64,000 nt of DNA from Chitinophaga oryzae (GTDB lineage Bacteria > Bacteroidota > Bacteroidia > Chitinophagales > Chitinophagaceae): assembly GCF_012516375.2 (NCBI RefSeq), contig NZ_CP051204.2, forward strand, positions 2,294,001 to 2,358,000. The letters run 5' to 3'. Positions 40,920 to 48,599 of the stretch are shown here, piece after piece. Position numbers and translations under genes: made by a program. The notes below the pieces were generated by a model. That model was not told where the DNA came from. It ran no database searches and was given only the letters and a program-made list of their open reading frames with translations. Position 1 is the first letter of the stretch; each line of letters starts with the position of its first letter.

Positions 40920-40927
40920 CAAATGTA
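40920..40927 (-). promoter_or_regulatory. -7 box 4 nt before the bioA ATG
   Basis: TACATTTG on the minus strand, then CCCC, then ATG. It sits in the 18-bp gap after the sensor-kinase stop and predicts a leaderless bioA mRNA. Confidence 0.55.
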
Positions 40928-40933
40928 GGGAAT

Positions 40934-43432
40934 TCATTTTTTATACCTGTTAAGCACCCGGTACAGCTCTTCGGCCTTGTACGGTTTGGGCAGCATATCC
41001 CTGATTCCCAGCTGGCGCAGCTTTTCGGTGGCTTCGGGCATAATATCGGCGGTGAGCACCAGGATAAAAGCGTTGGGCTGCAGCTGGCGTATCCATGGAA
41101 TGGTTTCGTAGCCGTTCATTTCAGGCATATGCAGGTCGAGCATGATGCCATCGAAAGCCTGTTCCTGCATTTTGGCGATAGCTTCTTTCCCGTTGACCGC
41201 GAGGGTAACAGTGGCCCCGGTTTTATTGAGTTGCAGCTGCATCACCTGCCGGTTGATTTTATTGTCTTCCACTACCAGCATCTGCATACCGGTCAGCATA
41301 TTCGCCGGATCGATGCAGGCTTCCCGTGCGGGTATGTCCTGGGCGGCGGGTACCTGGAAGGTAACGGAGAACCGGAAGGAGGTGCCCTCTTGCAGCTGGC
41401 TTTCTACCGTGATCCTGCTGTTCATCAGCTCTACCAGTTTACGGGTGATGGCCAGACCGAGGCCGGTACCGCCGTATTCCCTGGTGGTAGCAGAATCGCC
41501 CTGTACAAAAGTATCGAAGATACTATCCTGTAAATGGGGCGGGATACCGATGCCGGTATCCGTTATTTTGAAGCCGATCGTGACATGGTTACTGCTGCTG
41601 CTTTCGATGTGCAGCTCAAGGTCTACATATCCTTCGTTGGTGAATTTCACCGCATTGTTGACGAGGTTGTTGAGGATCTGTCCGAGCCGTACCGGGTCTC
41701 CCTGTACCAGTTGGGGGATGCCTGCATCTGTATGGGTATGCATTTGTAAACCCTTGGCAACGGCCAACGGCTGGTAGTTGCCGCTGATGCCCTGTATCAG
41801 CTCCCGCAGGTCGAAAGGGATATGTTCCAGCTCTACTTTCCCTGCTTCGATTTTACTCAGGTCGAGGATATCATTGACGAGACCCAGTAAGTGGTTGGCG
41901 GAGAAGTGCAGGTTCTGCAGCAGTTCGCGGTGCAGGGTTGACGGCTGGTCCTGCAGCGTGCCGGCAATGCCGATGATGGCATTGAGCGGCGTTCTGATTT
42001 CATGGCTCATGACAGACAGGAATTCGCTCCGGCTTCTGGCGGCGTTTTCCAGTTCTATGTCGGCTCTTTTCTGTTTGTCGATATCCATGATAATACCCCG
42101 GAAAGCGGTGACCTTGTCGTGGTTGAATACGGGGATCCCTGTGGTGCGCACCCATTTGACGGTGCCTTTGGCCGAGACATGCCGAAGATCGATGCAATAC
42201 GGCTGATGGTGGCGCAGCAGCTGTATCTGTGCTTCTTCCAGCAGGTGTTTGTCTTCCGGGTGATAGAACGCCAGGTCGTTAAAAATGGCGGCATAGTTTT
42301 CCGGCAGTTCGCGCAGCGTGTATACCTGCCTGGTCCAGAATACCTGTCCGGTGATGAGGTTAAACTCCCATCCGCCGATGAGCGCCATCTGTTGGGTGAT
42401 ATCGAGTATCTGGATGTTCCGGGCATAGTCTGCGTTGACCTGTCGCAGTTCCAGTTCGTTGCGTTTGCGCTGGGTGATGTTCTGCACAAACATGAGGAGG
42501 CGCAGCGGAGAGCTGTCGCTGGCGGGCATCATACGCATTTTCACGGCATACCAGTACGGCATTTCCTGCCGGATGTCAGCATATTCATAATATTGCGGAT
42601 CGCCGGTGCGCAGCAGGGTGTCGGCCAGCTGCCGGAACGCGTTGGCATGTTCTCCCACGAAGTCCACCATGGGTTTACCTAATATTTCATGTTCCGGGAA
42701 AAACAGCAGGTGTTGCTGATTGCACCAGATGCGGGTGAACACCAGTTTTTCATCCAGTTCAAATACAATATCATCGAGGGAAGAGGTGAGCGCATGCAGT
42801 TCGGTGACCAGCTGTTGGTTCGTCATTTCGAGGCTCTCCCGGCTGGAGCGGCTGCGGTAGGTGTGTAACAACGTGCCATATGTCAGCGCTATTGGTTGCA
42901 ACAGGGAGATGAGGGAAGGGTGGTATCCGCCGGGTTTGTTGACCAGCCCGATCATGCCGATGGTTTCCCCATGGTGACGGACGGGTATACCGAGAAATGT
43001 CCGGAAGACAGCCGGGTAGCGGGGTTCATCCTTATCGGGATGGTTGCTGAGTACGGGTTCCCCTTCAAGCAGCACTTTACCGAAAAGGGTATCCATATTG
43101 GTAAAATGCTGTCCGCGTTCGAGGCGGGACCCGAAGTATTGCTGTACGTTGGTATGCCAGTGGATATTGATGATGGCCTGTACTTCGAGGTAGGGCTGAT
43201 GATAATAATCTTTTTCCATGGCGCCCATAAAACCACCTTCGCTGCCGGTAAGGGTGATCAGTTCGAGCAGCAGTTCCTGGCATACCTGCGCCGGTTTGTT
43301 GTCTGCAAAGCTGGTATGCAGGGCGGTGATGATATCGAGTGCTTTTTGTTGGGGAAAACCGGTATGGTCATCTATACCATCTGCTAAGGGAAGGCTCCTG
43401 GAACTGTTGCCAGAAAAGGGATTCACCAGCAT
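40934..43432 (-). CDS. Hybrid sensor histidine kinase (GAF, two PAS, HisKA, HATPase, receiver)
   Basis: 832 residues, no obvious transmembrane segment, so probably cytoplasmic. In order: GAF-like domain (about 30-190, GFMGAMEKDYYHQPYLEVQA), two PAS domains (about 215-330 and 345-455), HisKA with SVMSHEIRTPLNAIIGIAG (His near 479), HATPase (NNAVKFTNEGYVDLE, DTGIGIPPHL, GGTGLGLAITRKLVELM) and a C-terminal REC domain (VEDNKINRQ; phospho-Asp in MLDLHMPEMNGYE). No response regulator is adjacent. It overlaps nothing and lies upstream of bioA on the same strand. Confidence 0.94.
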   Translation of the reverse strand: MLVNPFSGNSSRSLPLADGIDDHTGFPQQKALDIITALHTSFADNKPAQVCQELLLELITLTGSEGGFMGAMEKDYYHQPYLEVQAIINIHWHTNVQQYFGSRLERGQHFTNMDTLFGKVLLEGEPVLSNHPDKDEPRYPAVFRTFLGIPVRHHGETIGMIGLVNKPGGYHPSLISLLQPIALTYGTLLHTYRSRSSRESLEMTNQQLVTELHALTSSLDDIVFELDEKLVFTRIWCNQQHLLFFPEHEILGKPMVDFVGEHANAFRQLADTLLRTGDPQYYEYADIRQEMPYWYAVKMRMMPASDSSPLRLLMFVQNITQRKRNELELRQVNADYARNIQILDITQQMALIGGWEFNLITGQVFWTRQVYTLRELPENYAAIFNDLAFYHPEDKHLLEEAQIQLLRHHQPYCIDLRHVSAKGTVKWVRTTGIPVFNHDKVTAFRGIIMDIDKQKRADIELENAARSRSEFLSVMSHEIRTPLNAIIGIAGTLQDQPSTLHRELLQNLHFSANHLLGLVNDILDLSKIEAGKVELEHIPFDLRELIQGISGNYQPLAVAKGLQMHTHTDAGIPQLVQGDPVRLGQILNNLVNNAVKFTNEGYVDLELHIESSSSNHVTIGFKITDTGIGIPPHLQDSIFDTFVQGDSATTREYGGTGLGLAITRKLVELMNSRITVESQLQEGTSFRFSVTFQVPAAQDIPAREACIDPANMLTGMQMLVVEDNKINRQVMQLQLNKTGATVTLAVNGKEAIAKMQEQAFDGIMLDLHMPEMNGYETIPWIRQLQPNAFILVLTADIMPEATEKLRQLGIRDMLPKPYKAEELYRVLNRYKK

Positions 43433-43556
43433 GCGTAATCAGGTTTAGAGGGTTTGGGCACATTCACGGCATACGCCTGGCAAAGGCTGCATGCGATTAA
43501 ATAATATTGTTACAAAAAGGTTTTCTCAGGCTGGCGAACGGTTATGGAACAGGAGA

Positions 43557-43579
43557 GGGGATTGCCCACGGCAATCCCC
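43557..43579 (-). terminator. Hairpin after the LTA-synthase-like gene
   Basis: GGGGATTGCC-CAC-GGCAATCCCC, a perfect 10-bp stem, about 39 bp past the stop of the 43618-45567 gene on the minus strand. There is no following T-run, so it may act as a 3'-end stabiliser or weak terminator. Confidence 0.5.
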
Positions 43580-43617
43580 TCCTTAAATATACAAAAAAAC
43601 ATCAGATAAGTATCTTA

Positions 43618-45567
43618 TTATTTCCGCATACCGTTGTTTTTAAACAGGGAATAGGCGGTCTGGTAGTGAGCAACGCTGTGCGACAGCAGCGTGCTGTCCA
43701 TGGGAGCCGGCTGCTCTTCGTTCCTGGCAGGGTTCCAGGAGAAGCACTGTGCTTTTTGCTGGGGACTGAGAATCACCATTTTACCTGTTTCGAGGTAAGC
43801 CAGCTTCTGGTAAGTGCTCACCATGGCGCGGGGCTGGTAGCTGCTGTCGAGCACATTTTTACCATAGAAGTTGGAGTTATAGGACCAGTGCAACATTTTC
43901 AGCAGGGTAGGATAGATATCGATCTGTGAACACATGACCGGTATCTCCTGTGGCGCGGCGCCGGGCACATTGAAGAAGATGCAGGGGATGTGGTATTTGC
44001 TGACTTCTATCTCGTTCTTACCGGCGCTGCTGGCGCAGTGGTCGGCCACAAAAATGATGACCGTGTTTTTATACCAGGGTTTATCCTGGATAGCTTTCAG
44101 GAACCGGCCGATGGCATAGTCGGTGTATTTAACGGCGCCTTCGCGGCTGGTGCCGGAGGGAATGTCGATTTTACCACCGGGATAGGTGAAGGGCCGGTGG
44201 TTGGAGGTGGTCATGATAAAGTCGTAGAAAGGTTTGCCGGCAGCATATTTTTCATCGGCGCTTTTGATGGCGGCCTTGTAGATGTCTTCATCGCAAATAC
44301 CCCAGGCATTTTCAAACTGAACGGCGCTGTCGGGAATGTTGGTCCGTTTGCCCGCCAGCTGGTCGTCTACCAGGCGATGCCGCAGGCGGTCGGTGATATC
44401 ATAACCGTTGTTGCCGAAAAATTTATTCATGTTATCGAAGTAGCCGTCGCCTCCGTAAAAGAAGGTTGCCTCGTAGCCGCTTTTGCGGAAGATCGTGGCG
44501 GCAGAGAAAAGGTTTTCGTTGTTGCGGCGGCGTACAATGCTTTGGCCGGGGGTAGGCGGTACGGCGAGCGTCAGCGCTTCCATGCCTCTCACGGTGCGGG
44601 TGCCGGTAGCGTACATGTTGGTAAAGAGGATGCTGTTTTGCGCGATGCTGTCGAGCACGGGAGTGATATTTCCCTTGTTACCGAAGCGGGTCATGAAATC
44701 GGCGCTGAAGCTTTCGATGGTGACCATGATGATGTTGGGCTTTACCGGCGCCAGGGTGTCGGTAATGCTGCGGTAGATACTGTGGCCGTTGCCGAGGTAC
44801 CGGGCATCGGGTGACTGCAGCTGTTGGCGCATGGTGGCAAAAGCTTTGTTGTCATCTTCCAGCAGGTAGTATTTATCGTACGCCAGTTCATTGTTGAGAT
44901 AGGCAGAAACAAAAGAGTAGATGCCTGCTTTGGACAGTTCCTGCTGATAACGGTTTTTGCTTTTCTCCGCCCAGGTGTTGCTGATCAGGAAAACATGCAT
45001 CAGCAGGCCGCCCAGCAGGAGCGCAAAGATGGCCATCCTTTTAGGGAAGGGGGTGCGTGACCGGAAGCTGTTGCGGAACATGCCCCGGCGGCTGCACCAC
45101 CAGGTGAGCAGCGCGGTGGCCAGCAATACGCCGCCAATCAATAAAGGCAGCGGGTATGACTGGTTGATGTTGCTGATGACCTCATAGGTGTAGATGAGAT
45201 AGTCTACCGCGATAAAGTCGAACCGGCCGGCGTACTCGCCCCAGAAGGTGAACTCCGCGAAGAACGAAAAGATCACGATCATCAGGGCCAGGAAAAAACC
45301 GGTGTAGGTGAATACGCGGTTAAAGAGGCTGTTGTTGAGCTTTTGCGGCAGCAGCAACAGGTATAGGGCATAGGCGATGGTGAAGAAGAGGGCGATGCCT
45401 GCATCGAACACGAAGCCTTTTGCATAGGTGGAAAGGATACCGGTGATGGAAAGCCCCGCTTGCGGGAAAGCCCAGATTAACAACGCGGTACGTACTAAAA
45501 AGGATAGTACGAGGAACAGGCCGGCAAAACCGAAGAGGACGGCATACCGATTTTGGACAGATTTCAT
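43618..45567 (-). CDS. LTA-synthase-like sulfatase-fold membrane protein
   Basis: 649 residues: about five N-terminal transmembrane helices, then an extracytoplasmic sulfatase-fold domain of the LtaS/OpgB family. Seen: metal-binding IIMVTIESFSADFMTRFGNK, nucleophile Thr region YATGTRTVRGMEALTLAVPP, FFYGGDGYFDNMN and IIFVADHCASSAGK. In diderms such enzymes are thought to transfer phosphoglycerol or phosphoethanolamine to glycans or lipids; teichoic acid itself is not expected here. The start at 45567 is supported by a TACCTTTG box inside a longer frame. Confidence 0.88.
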   Translation of the reverse strand: MKSVQNRYAVLFGFAGLFLVLSFLVRTALLIWAFPQAGLSITGILSTYAKGFVFDAGIALFFTIAYALYLLLLPQKLNNSLFNRVFTYTGFFLALMIVIFSFFAEFTFWGEYAGRFDFIAVDYLIYTYEVISNINQSYPLPLLIGGVLLATALLTWWCSRRGMFRNSFRSRTPFPKRMAIFALLLGGLLMHVFLISNTWAEKSKNRYQQELSKAGIYSFVSAYLNNELAYDKYYLLEDDNKAFATMRQQLQSPDARYLGNGHSIYRSITDTLAPVKPNIIMVTIESFSADFMTRFGNKGNITPVLDSIAQNSILFTNMYATGTRTVRGMEALTLAVPPTPGQSIVRRRNNENLFSAATIFRKSGYEATFFYGGDGYFDNMNKFFGNNGYDITDRLRHRLVDDQLAGKRTNIPDSAVQFENAWGICDEDIYKAAIKSADEKYAAGKPFYDFIMTTSNHRPFTYPGGKIDIPSGTSREGAVKYTDYAIGRFLKAIQDKPWYKNTVIIFVADHCASSAGKNEIEVSKYHIPCIFFNVPGAAPQEIPVMCSQIDIYPTLLKMLHWSYNSNFYGKNVLDSSYQPRAMVSTYQKLAYLETGKMVILSPQQKAQCFSWNPARNEEQPAPMDSTLLSHSVAHYQTAYSLFKNNGMRK

Positions 45568-45586
45568 GGCTGTATAAATGTGGCGG

Positions 45587-45594
45587 CAAAGGTA
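45587..45594 (-). promoter_or_regulatory. Candidate -7 box for the LTA-synthase-like gene
   Basis: TACCTTTG on the minus strand, 19 nt before the ATG at 45567. It overrides the in-frame upstream start at 45648. Confidence 0.55.
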
Positions 45595-46140
45595 CACTGT
45601 TCCCCGAAAGAAAAAGCAGAAATTGTTACCGTCAAAATCAAAATACATATGAATGGATTATGATATTTATATTTGATGGTATTTTTTACAGGATGATGAT
45701 AAGTTTGTTGTGTGTCAGAAGCATCATGTTCATCAAAGTAAATCCGGATGGTATTATTTATCGTTTATACTAACACAGCTATATCACAGACCTTTGGAAG
45801 AAGTTTAAACGACAACGTACTGGCGCATGGACAAGGCTGGCGGAAATGGAGGATAATGAAAGGAGGGAAGGCCGGCGATCATCAGATACCTGAAATAAAT
45901 CACAACGATCATGTAGCATATAAGTTTCCGGCAGGATTATCCGGAAACACAGGATGAGTAATTTGACAAATGGAATCCCTTACTACCATGACAACCCTTA
46001 TCATGAACTATCCGTATGATGTTTATGGGGTATAATGCCGTGTATTCCGGCAGGCCCATATTGTCTGCATTTTATACTATACCTGATGATAACCGGTACG
46101 CCTGTACGGGTACCACTGATGTTTTGATACTCAAAAACAC
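45595..46140. other. 546-bp region with no supported gene
   Basis: Low-GC sequence with only short, poorly supported frames (a 69-codon frame at 45748-45957 starts well but has no family resemblance). No repeat of the three main families and no promoter box of quality. It may be the remains of a lost gene upstream of the FecR-C-like frame. Confidence 0.4.
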
Positions 46141-46746
46141 TTGACCTTGAGCGACAAAGAAACCAAAGAGCTGTTTGACCTGATGGACCAGGTACCCAAT
46201 GCACGGAGGGTGGCCCGGGAATACCGGCGTTTGATGAAGGAAGGTAAGCTGGATCCGAAAAAAGATGTAACGGATGCCGGCGCCGGGTGGCTGGCGATAG
46301 AGGATGAGTTAAATCAGGGCGATGAGGCTAAATCGTATAACTACACCGTACCCGGCATATGTATCAGCATCATCCTGGCGGGGTTGTGCCTGAGCGGTTG
46401 GTGGCAAAACAGGCATGAAAAGGAGGTGGTCCGTCAGCTGGCCTTTAACGAAAGGGCGGGGGCGGCGTTACGTGGCCCGCATGAGCTGCAGATGGCAGGT
46501 GCAACCAGAAGGAAGGACGGCGTGTATACTTTTCACGATGCTTCTCTGAATGAGATCCGGGGAATGATTGACAAACGTTTTGCGATCAAGGTAATTTTTG
46601 ATGAGCCGGAGATGTCTTTGCGCCGGTTTACGGGTTGCATGGACCCATGCCAGTCGCTGGACGCGTTTATGAACGTGGTAAAATACAGCAGTGCCGTGGA
46701 TTACTATTTCCAGGGTTCTACGCTCCATATCCGCGCTTCGCAGTAA
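46141..46746 (+). CDS. Orphan FecR-C-terminal-like membrane protein
   Basis: 201 residues from TTG at 46141, or 187 from ATG at 46183; no ATG lies further upstream in frame. A charged N-terminal helix (about 15-70) precedes one transmembrane segment (VPGICISIILAGLCLSGWW, about 76-94). A C-terminal part (about 125-199, YTFHDASLNEIRGMIDKRFA and SLDAFMNVVKYSSAVDYYF) resembles the secretin/TonB-short-N-like domain (DUF4974) at the end of FecR anti-sigma factors. The FecR beta domain is missing and no sigma factor is adjacent. It may be a relic or a minimal sensor. Confidence 0.62.
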   Translation: MTLSDKETKELFDLMDQVPNARRVAREYRRLMKEGKLDPKKDVTDAGAGWLAIEDELNQGDEAKSYNYTVPGICISIILAGLCLSGWWQNRHEKEVVRQLAFNERAGAALRGPHELQMAGATRRKDGVYTFHDASLNEIRGMIDKRFAIKVIFDEPEMSLRRFTGCMDPCQSLDAFMNVVKYSSAVDYYFQGSTLHIRASQ

Positions 46747-46753
46747 CCGGTTA

Positions 46754-47593
46754 TCAGGGGAGGCCTGCAGGCGCTCCGATGGCGGAGCGTATAAATTTTT
46801 TTAATCCTTTTTCCTTTTGCCATAACTCTCTGGAGGACAGCCAGCAAACGAAGGCTTCCTGTCTGCTGCCGGAAGGTATCTCCTGCTGGTATTCGGTAAA
46901 CTCATCTGCCGGAAACTGATGGCTGGATTTGAGCAGTTCGTCTGCCATATGAGGCCATGCCTGGCGGGCTTCGAGGAAACGTGCTTTAGCCTGCGGGGCC
47001 AGTCCCAGTTTATAGAGGGCGAGGAACGAGAAAAAGGTATTTTCCAGGGTATGACCGCCGGCGGACTGTTGCTGATACCATTGCAGGTAAGCTTCATAAC
47101 GGCCGAGGTGCATGTAACAGGCTGGCAGGAGGGCGGCGGCCCGGGTGTCGTCCTGCGGGTTGATCTTCAGCAGGAAACTGATTTTATGCAGCGCCCGTTC
47201 ATATTGTTTTTCTTTGATGTGCTCGGGTATGACCGCCTGGATGGCGCGCAAAAAAGGCCGGTTTTCGAGCAGGTGCCAGTAGATATGGTCCCTGCCCGGC
47301 TGGAAATCCGCCGGCAGCGCCTCCATGCAAATCAGGTGCGCCCTGTGTATGAGCGCGTTCCCTTCTATATGGCGGCCGCTCCTGTTGAGGACTACGGCCA
47401 GTGACAGCAGCGCGTCGATATGGCTGTGGCCGCAGGCGTGGATGATTTTACGGAATATTCTTTCTGCGGCCAGCGGTCTTGCCTGCATCATGTCCATGGC
47501 GTACAGCAGCTCGCCGTGATAGGCGGCCAGTACTGCCGGCTGATGAAACATCCATGTGTCGCCGTCTTTCGTGAAATAAGGTAGCCCTGGCAT
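46754..47593 (-). CDS. TPR-like helical repeat protein, function unknown
   Basis: 279 residues, no signal peptide, all-alpha. Repeat-like helices include LLSLAVVLNRSGRHIEGNAL, QYERALHKISFLLKINPQDD and ACYMHLGRYEAYLQWYQQQ, in the pattern of tetratricopeptide repeats. A Shine-Dalgarno-like GGAGG lies 3 nt before the ATG, unusual in this window where most genes have none. It is convergent with the FecR-C-like gene, with an 8-bp gap. Confidence 0.72.
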   Translation of the reverse strand: MPGLPYFTKDGDTWMFHQPAVLAAYHGELLYAMDMMQARPLAAERIFRKIIHACGHSHIDALLSLAVVLNRSGRHIEGNALIHRAHLICMEALPADFQPGRDHIYWHLLENRPFLRAIQAVIPEHIKEKQYERALHKISFLLKINPQDDTRAAALLPACYMHLGRYEAYLQWYQQQSAGGHTLENTFFSFLALYKLGLAPQAKARFLEARQAWPHMADELLKSSHQFPADEFTEYQQEIPSGSRQEAFVCWLSSRELWQKEKGLKKFIRSAIGAPAGLP

Positions 47594-47704
47594 ATCCTCC
47601 GTTTTTTAGCGATGAACCATGCTGCAAGATTACAGATAATCAAATTGGCATTTGTTAACCACTTCTAAACACGGACAATTATTTTCAGATTTTTTTTCTG
47701 CCCG

Positions 47705-48475
47705 TTATTTTTCCATGATGATAGAGGGAACTTTGCCGGTGTATTTGCGGATGTCGTTGGTCAGATGGGAATGATCATAGTAGCCGTGGTCGAAAGCGAT
47801 CTGCAGGAGGCTGCTGCCGGGATTATTCCGGATATGCCGGTGTACGGCCTGATAACGGATGATATTGGCGAAGGCCTTTGGGGTAACGCCGGTATGTTTG
47901 AGGAACTGCCGTTCCAGTTGACGGGGCGTCAGGAAATGGGTGCGGGCCAGGTCGCTGATCCGGATCACGCCCTGATGCCGGCGGATGGTGTCTATCAGCG
48001 GCAGCATGTCGCGGGAGGCGTGGGTAACGCGCGCCAGCAAGTATTGGTCCAGCGCCGGAACAAAATGATCGCCGGCCGTTTGCAGCAGGGGAATGAGTTC
48101 CTGGCCGAATTCGATGCATTCGTCGGCCGTGTCCTGCAGCGGCAGGCGGTAAAAGGAATTAAATGCGGCAGGCCTGAAACGAATGCCGATCATGCGCGTC
48201 ATGCCGGGCTGACAGGAGTCGGCGTAGCGCGTCATCGTGCCCACCAGGTACGCTTTTTCCGACGCCAGCAGTTGCTCTTGCGGTGTATTGACATCGCTTA
48301 TGGCAGCATCGCCGAGATTGCAGATAATATCCACGCAGCCATCGGGCAGTATACGGCCCACAGCCGCCGACCCTGTTGCGGAAGTAACGCTCCAGTAAGC
48401 GTCGATATAGGGCTCCAGCAGCGGATGTGGTTTGTATTGACGGTACATGTCATAAAGGTAAAAAGAAACGTCCAT
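47705..48475 (-). CDS. AraC family transcriptional regulator
   Basis: 256 residues from ATG 48475 (the frame continues to 48526, and ATG 48448 is possible). It has an N-terminal effector-like domain (YRQYKPHPLLEPYIDAYWSV; RILPDGCVDIICNLGD) and a C-terminal double HTH (RISDLARTHFLTPRQLERQF, then AFDHGYYDHSHLTNDIRKYT). The N-terminal block is the cupin-like domain found in many Bacteroidota AraC regulators. It is divergent from the 804-residue permease gene. An inverted repeat overlaps its start. Confidence 0.88.
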   Translation of the reverse strand: MDVSFYLYDMYRQYKPHPLLEPYIDAYWSVTSATGSAAVGRILPDGCVDIICNLGDAAISDVNTPQEQLLASEKAYLVGTMTRYADSCQPGMTRMIGIRFRPAAFNSFYRLPLQDTADECIEFGQELIPLLQTAGDHFVPALDQYLLARVTHASRDMLPLIDTIRRHQGVIRISDLARTHFLTPRQLERQFLKHTGVTPKAFANIIRYQAVHRHIRNNPGSSLLQIAFDHGYYDHSHLTNDIRKYTGKVPSIIMEK

Positions 48476-48501
48476 TATCGGACGGAAGGTGTGCGATAAT
48501 G
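48473..48501. promoter_or_regulatory. Inverted repeat at the AraC start, possible operator
   Basis: CATTATCG (48473-48480) and CGATAATG (48494-48501) form an 8-bp perfect inverted repeat with 13 nt between. The left half contains the AraC start codon. It lies between the two divergent genes, consistent with autoregulation. Confidence 0.4.
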
Positions 48502-48599
48502 AAACATTTCCGATTGGCGTACCCACTGTAACGCCGCGCCGGATAAGGATTTCCGGTGGTGGCAGATTTATTGCAGCCCACCGGGCGAATTTCTTTGTT

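Noticed and set aside
45748..45957. A 69-codon frame in the gap before the FecR-C-like gene
   Set aside because: No recognisable family, no promoter box, and coding-unlike composition.
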